NCBI GenBank assembly: GCA_002946415.1
Contig: NJPS01000074.1
Coordinates: forward strand, 434,001 to 498,000
Source: Rutstroemia sp. NJR-2017a BVV2
Taxonomy: Eukaryota > Ascomycota > Leotiomycetes > Helotiales > Rutstroemiaceae
DNA: 64,000 nucleotides
Direction of reading: 5' to 3'
The notes beneath the pieces were generated by a model. The model was not told the DNA's origin and made no database searches. It saw only the letters and a list, made by a program, of their open reading frames with translations. Numbering within the stretch: the stretch's first letter is position 1; the number at the start of each line of letters is the position of its first letter. The translations under genes and the position numbers were made by a program. Of the stretch, positions 38,093-51,736 are shown in pieces.

Positions 38093-41000
38093 TTGGTAAC
38101 TTTTTCTTTTTCGGTCTATATATATTATATATATATATAATATATTATTTAGGTAAGTAGGTTTTAGCTATAAACTTATATTCAATTCTTTTTATCTTCC
38201 TATTTTGCCTACAACTAGTTATACTCAAAATTATTGAAATAATAATCGCTATTGTTATAAAACTAAGAAGCTCTTTATATATTCTTTTTAAATTTGTATT
38301 TAGTATATATCGAGTATTAACTTTTAAAATTCTATTCTTCTTTTTTATATATTCTTCATTGCTTATATCTATCTCCAAGGGTATTCTTAAAAATATCGAT
38401 TTTGTATAGTATTACTATAGAAACAAAAACTTAAACTTTAAAATCTTCGGTATTATCCTAACTAAAAATAAGTGAATTCAAGGAAATAAAGAAAAATATA
38501 AGAAATCCTCTTTCTCCGATATTATTTCTTTTTTCGAATTATCTATTCTTCTATATATATAGTAAGCTTATTGTTGTTTAATATTTTCTCGAGTACTTTG
38601 TTTGGAGTTACTTTTGTTATAGTATTAGTTAGATTATTATCTTTTTTGATCTATTATATTTTAGCTAGCTCTCGTTATTTATATAATTGTTGTAATACTA
38701 TAATATCGATTATTAAATACTTCTCTTTAGTTATCCCAAGTTTAACTAAGTAGTTATATAAACTATACAAATCGGTATATACTATAGTTGGTAGTACTAA
38801 TAAATATAGCTACTTTAGGATTATATCAAGTATTTGGCTTATAATAATAGCTATATCGATACTAATAACTATTATATAGATCTCGGAAACAAGGATACTT
38901 TTGATAATATATTTATTCTTAGTACTATTCCAATATACAAAGTTATCTCTTATCTTAAATACTTCGACTATATATTCTTTGATTACTATAAAAATAATAA
39001 ACTCTATTTATAAACTAAGATCCTTATTATTAACAAACAAACTATCAATATATACAAAGAGTTTAATATAACTTAGATTCAGAGATATATAATATAGTTC
39101 TTTTTCTGGATTATCTATTTGCTATTGAAGATACTTATTAAGTACTTATATATTATTATTTATAGGTTCCTGATATTGAATTACAATCGAAAGATCGAAG
39201 CTAGTTTCTGGTTAGTATATACTTGAGAGATAAGTACTTCTAATATATTACTTATAATAGTTATTTATATATTGTTTAGATATTAGCTTAATTGTTTTGA
39301 TCTTCTAGCCTTATCCTTTTTGTATAATCAATAGTTTATTATCTTCTTGAATTAGATAGTATCTATTGAAGATTAGAGAGCTTATAGATATAAGTATTTC
39401 TACTAGCTTTATAAGAAAACTAGTTCTCTTTAACTTTTATACTTCCTTATTATAGAATACTTCATTTCCTAGAATAAGTATATTATCGATTTGTAGAGCA
39501 ACTATTACAAATATATCCTATATAGTAATGATTAAGAGATATAGATTATATAAGAATATTTCTATATCAAGCTTCTTATAATAGTATATATAATATATAA
39601 TCTACCAATATATACCTACTTCTGCTATACTATATAGGGGTTTATAGATAATTATTATTATTCCTTTAAAATACTAGTATTCGATCTGTTTTGGTAATCT
39701 AGTAATAATTATATAGACTAGTTCGGTAATCGATTGTAAATATATTTGTATAATATTATATATATTTATTCTTATTCTTTGTACTTAGAATATAGAAACT
39801 AATACTTCTAATAGATATTAGCTTGATCTCTATATTATAGATATTTATATAAAAATACTTTCTTTGTCTTGATTATTATATTCTTGTATTATAAGTTTGC
39901 TCTTTTCGTATAGAGCTGATATTGTTTTGTTTTTCACCTTATTAACTAGTCTGACATTAAAGATATATCTCTTATATATAGTTGGATTATATTATATTAT
40001 TTCGAAGATACTATAGACAATTAAATTATTAATTTCTGTCTATTGAGAGAGCTTAAAGAGTACTCCTATTATAATAATAGTATCTTATATATATAGTTAT
40101 TATATTAGGTTATAGTTGTTTTGCTTCTTTTTTGTTAAGAATACTTCTATATATCGGAATAAGATAATAACCTATAGAATCAGCTTCTAGAGAACTATTA
40201 TATTATCTTTTTTGTAGCTATATTAAGCAGAAGATAGTTCGGTTTCAATTTGGTATTCTGGAAGCTCTTCTAAATAGAAGAGTTTAATAGATATTATTCT
40301 AAAATAGATTAGATCTATTAGTATCTATATAATCCTATTTTCTCCTTCTATATCGATAAACTTATATAATCTAGTCTATCTACTCTTTTCTCGATATATA
40401 TATATATCTGATTATAAAGGGAGATTGATTAACTCTGATATTCTTAATCTATTTCTAGTTTCTAAAATATCTCTTATTTATTATTGAATATTATACTTAT
40501 ATACTTCTACTATTACTTTTTCAACTACCTCAGTTTATATATATATAGATAGTAATAGGATTGATTGATGATTAAGCTGAGGGTAAATACCGAAGACTAA
40601 GAAAGTAGATACTAGTTTATCCAGATCTATTATATTGTTAATTGCTTTAATAGCTATTTATAGTATATTATCTCGGAAGATCTACTAATCCTATAGCTTT
40701 TCGCTCAAGATCTTATATATTTATTGGAGAGAGATATAGTAATATTTGATCTTACTTATACTATTATATATTTCAACTAATACCTTCTTTATCTCGGAGT
40801 TTATAGTATATATATTTTATCGGAACTTATTAGATACGAAGTTGGTTTCTATATTATATATAATATAATCTAGTGGTCTCTGGTATATATCAATCCAGTA
40901 TATATATATAATATTCTATATAGTTTTCGTTGAGATATTCTTTAAAAAGTATACTATATTAAATATTATTACTTTATCTACAAAGTGAAGTATTAGTATA

Positions 41001-43494
41001 TCTTCTAAATATATAATATCGACAATAATAGTATAGTTGAAGTCGATATTGTTCTTAATTATAAATTTGAACCTACTTAGTAACTTGGTATATAACTAGT
41101 AATACCTATAGTACTTGGTAAAGTATTCTAATATATATATATTAATATCTTCTTGCTCTACTTTCTCCAACAGTAGTAATAGCTTGTATATAGATAGGTA
41201 TCCGAAATATCGATATAGCTGCTTTAGCTCTTTTTCTATTATATAGGCTTATATAATTACTTTCTTTTTCTTTAGAAATATTCAAGGATATCTTTATTTC
41301 CAGATAATAGAAATAATATTATCTCTTTATATAAGGATATTATATAGATTATCAAATTATATATTTATCTTATCTATATCCTGGATATAGTAGAGAAAGG
41401 GGATATTAGTTATAACGATATAGAAGGTAATTATATCTATTGGTATATTAATGATAATAGTATTTTTAATATTTACTATTTTCTTCCCGAAGTGGATTAT
41501 ATAGTCCTTGTTATCTACCTAAGTAAGTATAATACTAGGATCTTCTCGTTATAATATTTGAAATTGAGATTCTCCTATTATAGAAATACTAGATACTCTA
41601 CTATCTAGTATAATCTCTTGGAACTTAGCTACTGAGTATTGTTCTTTAAAGGTAAAAATCTCTTTATACTATATTTATAATAGCTTTGAATTTTCTTATA
41701 TAAATAAGTATATAGTACTCTAATTAAGAAGTATATTAATTACTTACTAGTTATCAATTAAACTAAGCTTTATAAATATCTATTTATATATAATTCCTTC
41801 TTGATCTTCTAGTATTTCTTCTTCTTATTATTCTTCTTTATATTAGATATACTATTCTGCTTTATTATTGTTTAAGTCTTCTTCTATTATTAGTTGCTTT
41901 TTATAATTATCAAATACTTTCTTTATTTCTGTATTAAGATAGTTTATAAACTAGTATCTTTCTTTCTTATATATAAAGTATTTCTTTCTAGGTTGTTCTA
42001 GGTATTTATAAGATACTTATATCTTTGTAGTCTACTTTCTTCAAGTAAAGGACTATTGTGGAGTATTATAGTTATAATAGATACAAGAACCTTTGTATTT
42101 TCGATCGATCTAGTATTACTTATCTATAACAAGTATAATGGATTACTGATAGTTATATATAGTAGTAGTAATAGAATTATATAGATCTAAATATATTAAC
42201 TTAAAAGTATCTGATAGCTTATATAGTACAAAGCTATAATTAGGTATACCTTAGTATATATTGAAGACTTGATTTTATAGATTATATTTATTTTGATACT
42301 TATATAATAAGTTTTTCTATAGAGTATAGATCTTATCAAAGAGTAGTTCTAAATATTATAACTTAGTTTTATTAAGATACTACTACTATATACTTTAGTA
42401 TATAATAGATCTCTATTTAGATAAATAGATCTATTTCTATTTGTTTATCTCGAAGTATTTCTAGATTATATCTTATATTATATAAAAGGAGAAATTCCTT
42501 TCTAAGATCTGATTAAAGAAGTAATCCAATACCTAATCTCTTAAGATAGATAAGAATCCGAAAATATATATTTCTGGAGATAAATCTATTTTTGTATAGT
42601 AATCTTAGAAGATTCTGAGCTTAATATCGATTACTTTATATATCTTACCACTATACTTCTTTTGGTTGTTATTTAATAATTTATATAGATTACTAAACTA
42701 TTTGCTATATACCGAAAGATTCTATATAGTGATAATTGCGGAATCTAAAACAAGATATAAAGTATTATTGATATAGTTAGAAGAATTCCAAATAGGGATA
42801 GGATACTAAATCTAAGCTTTCTCGCTAATTTCTAATATATATATCGGTTTCTCGGTCTTCTACTACTTTAGTAGGTTTCGGTCTGTATCTGGGGTTATAG
42901 AAAGAGTCTATAGTATTTCCACTATAAGTCAAAGGAGATTAGTTTATTTACCTAAAGTCTTTACTTTAAGAGATCTATAATAGATTCCAAGTTACTAGAA
43001 TTCCTCTTCTATCTATTTATAGAATTTCTCTTCTCGAAGAAGTACTATAAAGATCTTGGTATATAATCTGCCTCCAATAATATCTTGAACAAATACTCCT
43101 TATTCCATTATATATATTTGTAGTTAATAGAGAAATACTATATTAGCTAAGATAAATAGCTCTTCTATCTATCCTTCGAAATTATTATAGTATATAATTT
43201 ATAGATTATAATTAGTTTCTTTTATCTATATAGTCTATATAATAAATTGGATAATATAGGTAGTAATAGTAGTCTTTGTATAGAATAATTTATCTGAGAA
43301 GTTGTAGTTTTTATAAAGCAGTATAGTATTGATTATATACTAATTCTATCCTTTAAGGATATAGTCTTAGGATACTATTATAGATATAAGTTACTATATA
43401 TAGATCAAGGTACCTTGCTAGTCTACGATTGAGAGAGATACTTAGCCAACGATCGAAGTATATAGTGATATCAATAAGATCAATTACTAATCAG

Positions 43495-43865
43495 TATTGG
43501 TTGAACCTTCTAATAAAAGTAATATATTCAAAAGGGGGAAGATCTAATAAAGTTATATAAACTTGTACCGATATTTACCTAGGATACTAAACTGAGTATA
43601 TAATAACTAGCTTATATCAATAGATAAAATCGTCTTATTCTTCTATAACTAACTAGCTATATAATGGCTTATTTATAGTATATAATAAGTATACTCCGAA
43701 ACTCCTTTTAATACTCTCCGGTACTCCAGCTTCGGTATATACAGATACAGAGGTAGGTATGTAGCGATCTAAAATATATATAGCTATTTTGATAGAGTAT
43801 ACTTTATACCTGAGGTATGATAGCCTATATAGCTATTATCTAGCCGAAGCATCGATATTCCGATA
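43495..43865 (-). repeat. Copia LTR, right (5' LTR in element orientation)
   Basis: 371 bp, starting TATTGG and ending CCGATA. It retains more C and G than the left LTR, especially in the 43,690-43,830 part. Confidence 0.9.
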
Positions 43866-44048
43866 ATTAGTTTAGTTATTTTTATTTACTAGAACTAATT
43901 CCTTATTATCTCTTGATACTATTTGGTTTAAAAATATATTTAAATACTATTTATATTTAACTACTAGTAGTCTTTAGCTATTAGCCAACTTATTATAGTT
44001 TTAGATTTAAAAAGGTTGTTAAAATAATAAATTAATCAATTAATCAAT
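43866..44048 (+). mobile_element. LINE 3' UTR and tail, plus
   Basis: It aligns to the last 180 bp of the LINE 3' UTR (compare 48,110-48,293) and ends in an AATCAATT-type tail. It begins directly at the right LTR. Confidence 0.75.
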
Positions 44049-44171
44049 TATAATCTCTATAGCAAACTTTATATTATATAATAATATTATTATTTAATTT
44101 ATAAATAAAATAGTCAGAAATATTTCTATTTAACTTCAAAATATACTAATTACAAAAATAATTATATTTTC
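44049..44171 (+). repeat. 123-bp direct repeat, right copy
   Basis: Partner of 37,599-37,721, with equal length and transition differences only. It forms the first 123 bp of the LINE copy. Confidence 0.8.
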
Positions 44172-47100
44172 ATTTTAAAAAAATATGAAATTTATAAAAC
44201 TATTAAAAGAGCTAGCTTATAATTAATATTAGTATCTGGATTATCCAAATAAATCTTAATTGAAATTTAATTATAATTAAATTAGTATTATAGTTAATTA
44301 TTAAATTAAAAATCGATTTAATTTTAATCTAAGAATTTTAGATTATAATTGAAAATCTAGATTATTTAAATAATCGATCGATTTCTTATAATAATTTAAA
44401 TCAAATTTTTCTAATTATTTTGGAATTTAGATTTTGAATATTTATTTATATCTCGAAGATTTATAAATCTAATATTATATTAATTTCTTCGAATCTAGAT
44501 CTTAATCTATTAATCTTATTAATAACTAAAGAAAACAATATTTTCAAATTAGTTAATCTTTATAACGAAAATAGCTAAATCGAAGGAATTTTGATTAAAA
44601 TAATAAAAAGAAGTTTACTATTTAGAACTATTTTAGCTAATTCAATAATTTTAAATAATTAAAATAGTTAAACTAGTATTAAATTAATTAGTTAAATAGA
44701 AAAGCAAAACTTGGAATTAATTAATAAATCCAAGATTATTATATTTTTCAAGAATATTAGTAAATCAGTTTTGGATTTTATATTAACTATATAAATATTA
44801 ACTAGATATATTAATAACTAGTAAATACTAATTAATTTAAAGTCTAATTATTTGTTAATTTTATTTACTTTAAAAGAAAAAAGAAAGTTAGTATCTTTAA
44901 ATAAACTAAAAATAACTAATATTTATTTTAATACTAAATTAGCAAATTAGAAGTTATTTTTAGATTATTTAATTAAAATTATAAAAAAATCGATTATTTT
45001 AGTTAATCTCTTGTTTAATTTTATTTAGCTAAATCTGAAATTAGATAAAGTTATATAAAATTATCTAGAATTAATTAGTTCGGAACTATCTTTATTAATT
45101 TAACTAGTAGTTAATAAAACTATTTTCAAAACTAAATCTAGTTTAAAAATTAAATCTTAATAAACTTCAGAATTAAAAGAGCTAAGGAAATTGATATTAC
45201 TAATTTAGAGAAAATTAAAAATTCAAAATAACTAAGTTAATTAAAGTTTTTATCAAGAATAATATTGATTAGCTTAGAATTAGTACTTTTTAAAAATAAA
45301 ACTAGTTAAAAAGGATTATTAGAATACTTTTCTTGAAAATAATAATTCCAAATCAATATTTAAAGTTTTTAACTATATTAAATCTTATTCAAATCGATCT
45401 CTTTTAATAATTTTAAATAAAACTAGTTTTAAAGAAAAAGAAACTATTTTAAAATCTATTTTCTTTCTCCAACTATTTAGTTTAATCAATTCAAATTGAG
45501 AAAACTATAAAGTAGTTGATTAGAACTAACTCAAACTTATTAGTTCCGAACTAGTACTAGTTTATTTAATTAAAATCAAAGGAAAAACTCTAGATTTAGA
45601 TAGAATTATTTAAGAAATTATTAATAAAGTTTACTTAGTTATTCTAGAGATATTTTATAAAATTTTTATTTATTTAATTAATTTTAGTTATTATCTCTAA
45701 TACTAGAAATAAATTAAAACTATTTTTAAAAAACTAACTAAACTCGATTATTTAGTTTCAAAAGTTTATAAAGTAATTTCATTTTTAAACTATTTAAGCA
45801 AAATTAGCAAAAGAATACTAACAAAAAAACTAGATTATTTAATCAAGATTACTAATTTACTATATAATTCCTAAATTGATAAAAGATTTAAAAAATTAAT
45901 TATTAATATTAGATTACTACTAGTAAATAAAATTCAAGAAAATTATTTAAAAGATTATAAAATATTGATTTTATTTTTAGATATTAAAAGAGTTTTCGAT
46001 TATATCTCAAAAAATCAGTTTTTAGTTATTTTAAAAAAATTAAAATTTCTAATTAATCTTATTATTTAGATTAACCACTTTCTAGAATATTAGCTACTTT
46101 ATTTAAATTTTAATAAATAATTAGAGGATTTTCAATCTATTTTAACTAGAATTCCTCAAGATAATTTGATTTTATCAATTCTTTTTTTAATTTATATAAA
46201 AAAGCTATTTCCATTAATTTCTATCTCAATCTAGTTATATATAGATAATATTGTATTAATAACTAACTTCACTAATTTTAAAAAAAATTATAAAATTTTG
46301 GAAAAAGAAATTAATAAATTATATATTTTAGAAGAAATAAATAATATCAAGTTTAATTTAGTTAAAACCAAATTAATTTATTTTTTTGGAGATAAATAAG
46401 TTATTATTAGAATCAATTTGGTTAAATTACCGAATAATCAATCAATATAATTTTCAAAAATAATAAAGTAATTAGAGATCTAGTTTAACGATATTTTATA
46501 TTTTAATAAATATATTTTAATTAGAATTAATTAAACTAAATCAGTTTTTTTAAGAGCTAATTAGCTAATTAATATAGAAAATAGATTTTTACTTTATATT
46601 ATATATTAGTTATATATTGTTTATATTACTAATATTTTAGATTATAGATTCTTTATATAATGAAAAGAATAAACTAAATTTAAAAATTAATTTCAATATT
46701 TACAAAATTTAATATTTCAAAGGATTTTCAAGATATTTAGAACTAACTTAATAATTTCTATAAAAATAGAAACTATTTTAATATTTCTCCAAATTTGTTT
46801 AAATACTACTATTTACTAATATATATTTCAAGTTTTCAAAATAATTGAAAATTATCTAATTTTCAAAGAAATCTAAACTAAATCGAAAACTAATTATTAT
46901 TTTCAAAACTATTTAGTATTTATCTAAAAAGAAATAACCAAAATAACTTAAATTAAGCAAATTAGATATTTAATATATTTTTTAATTTAGTTTCAATATT
47001 TGGAATTAATTAGTTTATTCAAATTTCTATTCTAATTTATTATTTCTTATTTAATCGAAATTAGTAAATTATTTAAAAAGCTAGAAATTGAAAATTATAA

Positions 47101-48293
47101 AAACTCGATTATTTTGTTAACTCCAAACCAATACTTAGTTTATATTAATAAATCAAAACTAGTAAACCAAAAAAAGATTAGAATTGATCTAACTTTTTTT
47201 AACTCTAATTAGAAACTAATCTAGAAATCTAATTAGAATATTAAAATTAGTTAACTAATTTATAATAATAAACTAATTAAAATAACTAAAGAAATTAAAT
47301 TAGTAAACAAAATAATTTAAAAAAATCAAGAATTTATTATTTTCTTGGATAATCAAATTGTTTTATAAAGATTAAAATCATATAGTAATAAACTAAAGTA
47401 AAATTAAATAATACTAATATATAAAACTAATTAAGAAATAATTAGAAAAGAAACTAAAATCAAATTAATTTAAGTTCTAGATTATTTCGAGATATTAAAT
47501 AACGAAAAAATAGATTTATTAGTTAAATCGGGAATTAAAATAGATTTAATAATTTAAATAGTTAGTTTTAACTATTTAGAAACTCAAATTAAGCAAATTA
47601 AAAATCAAAAGTAATTAGAATCTTTTTTAAAAACTTTGGAAATTATATCAGAAACTAGTTTACTTAGTTTAACTAGTTATTTAAAAAATTTTAAATCTAT
47701 TTCTCGAAATTATATTTAAATCCCAAATTCGATTAAAAGAATTATTACTAATATTTTCTTTTAGTTGAAAATCAAATATAGTTATTTAAAATTATATTTA
47801 TATTTATTAAAATATATTAGTATTAATAAATATATTTATAAGATAAAAGAGATTTCTAAATACTTATTTTTAAATTATTCCTATTTTAATCTAGTTTAAA
47901 GTAAGCTAAAAGATAAATTAGTTATAAATTATTTATTATTTCTATTTCTTCTTAATATTATTCTCGGAATCGAAGCTAGTATCGTTTATTTAAACAAGAT
48001 AAAAATTTATATCCAAAAATATTATTTAGTTCGAGAACTAATTAAAGATTAGATTAGATATTTAAATTGAAATAATTTTATTTTCATTTTTATCAAATTG
48101 ATATTTTCATTATTTTAGTTATTTTTATTTATTAGAACTAATTCTTTATTATCTCTTAATACTATTTAATTTAAAAATATATCTAAATACTATTTATATT
48201 TAGCTACTAATAGCTTTTAACTACTAGCCAACTTATTATAATTTTAGATTTAAAAAGATTATTAAAATAATAAATTAATTAATTAATTAATCT
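44049..48293 (+). mobile_element. LINE copy, 5'-truncated in gag, plus
   Basis: It starts in the gag knuckle region and continues through endonuclease, reverse transcriptase (catalytic YIDN near 46,239-46,250), RNase H (about 47.1-47.6 kb), C-terminal domain and 3' UTR with an AATT-rich tail at about 48,270-48,293. It is strongly mutated. Confidence 0.75.
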
Positions 48294-48480
48294 ATAATCT
48301 AAGATATTAATAATATAAATAATATATAGTTAATATATTATAAAAAATAAAAATTTATTTTCGATATTAACTAATTAATTAATTCTTAAAAAAACTAATT
48401 TAGTTTAACTAATTTTAATTAAAATATATTAATTGAAATATAAAATATTATTAAATTAGATTTTTAATTACTTTATTATA
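48294..48480 (-). mobile_element. LINE fragment, reverse transcriptase part, minus
   Basis: It aligns to 16,310-16,470 (minus-strand copy), the segment just after the reverse transcriptase catalytic region. No tail is visible. Confidence 0.55.
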
Positions 48481-49330
48481 AGTTTTATTTAATTATCGAT
48501 ATAATTCTAATTCTTTATATTTTTATTATAATTTCTTTTTAAATTCAATATAATAATATTTTTATAATATATTATTATTTTATAATAAATCTAAAATAAT
48601 TAATATATTAAAATTTATTAATAAGAAATTATAAAAATATTATAATATAATAATAATATTATCGAAGTTTAAATATAGAATTATAATTAAAAATAAATTA
48701 ATTATTATTAATTTTGTTTTTTTATAATTATTCTTTATATTAAGATTTTTTAAAATAGAAATTTTATTTTTATTTAATTAACTTTTATTATCTCTTTTAT
48801 ATAAATAATTAATATTTGAATTCTCGAATTTCTTTTTTATATTTCTAATAATAATTTTAAATAATATTATTCTAAAATTATTAATATTATAAATTATTAT
48901 TAATATTCTTTATAATTATATAAAGTTTCTCTCTAAATTAATAATTTATATAATTTATATTAATTAATTAGTTTTTATAATATTATTAAAAATAATAAAT
49001 ATAATAATTAACTTTTAATTTAGAAATATATTAGATAATAAAATTAATTATAAATTATTTAAATAATAAAGATAATATAAATAATTTAGTTTTATATTAT
49101 TAAATAAATAAAATATAATTTTAAAATTCAAGAATATAAATATTTTAATAATAAAATATAATTTTCAAGAAAAAATATATAAATAATATAGATATAATAT
49201 AAATAATATAGATATAATATAAATTATATAAAGAAATAAAAAAAATAAAAATAAAAATAAAAAAGATAATAAAATTATTATATTAAAATTCTCTAATATA
49301 TTTTTTCACTTAATAATGTTTTTATATATA
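48481..49330. repeat. AT-rich DNA with reversed LTR-like fragment
   Basis: About 48,700-48,830 is an AT-shifted reverse complement of 25,070-25,200. The remainder is AT-rich with no motif. The domain border to GC-normal DNA is near 49,330. Confidence 0.5.
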
Positions 49331-49651
49331 GAGAAGTTTTAAAATTTCTAATTTATTAACCGCTAAATCGTTCTATGATACAGCGCTAAGCCTCTTACAG
49401 CTAGTAAGGTTGAGACTTTTGGCGAGTGTGGTGGGGAAGCTGATTTTGTAAGCGACTTTACTCCTGATCCAACTTTTGATTCGCACCTATACTCCTAACT
49501 CCCGAATACTTCTGATCTAATCAGGAGCTATCATTCTTCCACTAGCGCACTAATTTCCTAACAGGCAGGTACGAAGTCTTATTAAATACCCCTACGACCC
49601 ATTCTCGTGAGCGAACGGGAATTGGAAAGGTGTTGCAGCTAGCTTTTCGCA
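49331..49651 (+). promoter_or_regulatory. Leader of the decayed HET gene, at compartment border
   Basis: GC-normal 5' flank immediately right of the AT-rich domain. No discrete promoter motif is assigned. Confidence 0.35.
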
Positions 49652-51736
49652 ATGACAATGTCTTCAACCTCTCAAGAAAAGCTTTCGAGTCGCTTGTCGA
49701 GCAAGCTGAGAATGGTTTTTAAGAAAAATCGATAGGAAGAGTACCCTGCTTCGGGAGAAGGCTCTTCTCCAAAAGAGGGTTCCCCTCTGCATGGACGGCC
49801 ATTTCAGGCAAATACCGGCACTGCGCCTCCAGCTATCAGCGAGCCAAACAAAGTGAATGAGGATTTCTCCTACAGAGGGCTAGATACTGAATTGAACGAG
49901 ATCCGCCTCCTCACCATTCACCCTGCTCAATCCTTCGACGCCCCACTTGTTTGTGACCTTGAGTACGCATCTCTCGACGATGTTCCAAAATATGAAGCTC
50001 TATCATATACATGGGGATCGCCCATCAACCCTATCACGATCATGATCAACAATCAACAATTCAAAATAACACGCAATCTCTATACAGCAATGTCTTATCT
50101 CCGTCTCTCTAACAGTTCACGAACACTCTGGATCGACGCGATCTGTATCAATCAACTCTCCATCCCCAAGCGTAATATCCAAGTCCTTCGCATGCGCGCC
50201 ATCTACCGCCAATCACACACTACACTCATCTGGCTAGGGCCAGCTTTCAAGAACAGTGATCTCCTCATGGAATTCATGGCCTAGGAAGACAGACGCATCC
50301 TTGACCCAACTTATGGAGGCGGGGATGCTAAATGGGCTTCAGAGCGTTATGAGCGCGAAATGGGCAAGCCAGAGAACCAGCCCGTCTGGGAAGCGTTAAA
50401 AGAGCTTACTTTAGTTCCTTACTGGAATCGTATGTGGGTCGTCCAGGAAGTTGCATTTGGCGCAAAGCCAATTATTTGTGTCGGCACCAAGACAGTTGGA
50501 TTCTGGGATGCTCTGATTAGGGTGCTAAGTTCATTGGATGCAGAGCTTGAATTGAGAGATCCAGGGATGCCAGTGAATGAGATCTGGACATCTCTGATTA
50601 CCAATGCGAAAGCGCGAGCGATGGCAGTCGAGAGAAGGGATGTTGAGAAGAAGAAGGGTCCCAGTTGGTTGGCTGCTAGTTTACAGAGATACCGTGGATC
50701 TTTAGCAACAGATCCAAGAGATAAGTTGATTGCGCTACTGGGGTTCTTAGACGAGAGTGACGTGCAGTATAACAAATTCATCACAGTCGATTATGCACGA
50801 CCAGTCAAAGAGCTGTACTTGAATATCTTTAGGTTCTGCACCTCAGAACCTCGACGCGCGATCACAGACCAAGAGATTGCAATTGGCAGTCGTACGGAGT
50901 TTACTTGGAATATGAATATTACAGGGGAACAAATCACTACCGCAACCGAGATCCCAATGAGTAGAGCGCATGGCCCATGCAATATTCTGACAGCAGCCAG
51001 CATCAGATATTCCGGGATTGTCGATTTTCCCTCCTGGCTGCCACATTGGGGCCACCATCTTCCGTGCCAGTCCATTGACGATCTTACTGGCAACCGCTTC
51101 AGAGTCACGCAGAGCTCCGAGGCATCGTATAGCATCTCACCCGATAACCGAATACTGACATCTTTCGGGCTGGCAATCACTTTTCTCTCCCATGTGGGCG
51201 AATCACACAAGAGCTTGAACCCAGAACGGCTCAACTTGGCCAAAACCGTCGTTTCATGGTACGACCTCGCAAAGAAACATCCTCCAATCAACGGCTTCCA
51301 AAGTTACATTTTCTGGCGGACTCTAGCATTTGACTCCTACCTCGATAGACAGTATTTCTCTGCACCCGAAGAATGGGATAAGCTCACTCCAAAATGGCTC
51401 CTCTCTTTCACCAAATCCGCTGCTAAATCGGGTAACACGAAACCAGATAAGAAATTCTTGACGAATGAGTATATTTTGTGGCTGCAAAGGACGACGCGGG
51501 GAAGAAAATTTGCCTTGACGCAAGAAGGAACAATGGCTGTTGTTCCGGAGGAGGCGGAGAAGGGAGATACGGTGGTTAGCATGTGAGGTTGTGATATTCC
51601 GTTATTATTAAGGAAAGTAGAGTCAGGGAAGTGGATTTTGGTTGGAGAGTGCTTTGTCTGGGGCATCATGGATGGGAGTGTGTTAAACCAGGCAGTTATG
51701 CTGGGGATGGAGACAGAGAATTTTGAGATTATTTGA
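49652..51736 (+). pseudogene. HET-domain gene disabled by three in-frame stops
   Basis: A single frame runs from ATG 49,652 to TGA 51,734-51,736 (695 codons) with no frameshift. It is broken by TAG at 49,733, TAG at 50,282 and TGA at 51,584. The reading on both sides of each stop is coherent: a Ser/Gly-rich N-terminus, then YEALSYTWG and LWIDAICINQ, then PYWNRMWVVQEV after the second stop. After the third comes the usual HET C-terminal ILVGECFVWGIMDG. All three stops are one C-to-T change from Gln or Arg codons. The longest intact pieces are a frame ending at 50,284 and one from ATG 50,360 to 51,586. An annotation pipeline would probably report these as two short genes. Without the stops the length would fit a HET-6-like protein. 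Sequence errors or transcript editing are alternatives I cannot test. Confidence 0.85.

Larger units (their letters stand above)
37722..43865 (-). mobile_element. Copia-type LTR retrotransposon, minus
   Basis: Two 371-bp LTRs bound the element, both starting TATTGG and ending CCAATA or CCGATA, as expected if TG...CA ends were mutated. On the minus strand the interior reads as Copia pol. Reverse transcriptase includes LQIDNILILGNE near 39,480-39,515, where fungal Copia elements carry a QxDD-type catalytic box. RNase H follows at about 38.6-39.3 kb with WNSTKNK, LVSEIY and a GITKEK...IDI block. Gag and integrase presumably occupy about 40-43.4 kb, but I did not resolve their motifs. It is moderately RIP-like with stops throughout. 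No 5-bp target duplication is visible: flanks are TTTTC on the left and ATTAG on the right. Confidence 0.85.

Noticed and set aside
38145..38378. 77-codon minus-strand frame
   Set aside because: Lies at the 3' end of the Copia interior beside the LTR; composition-driven and without independent gene features.
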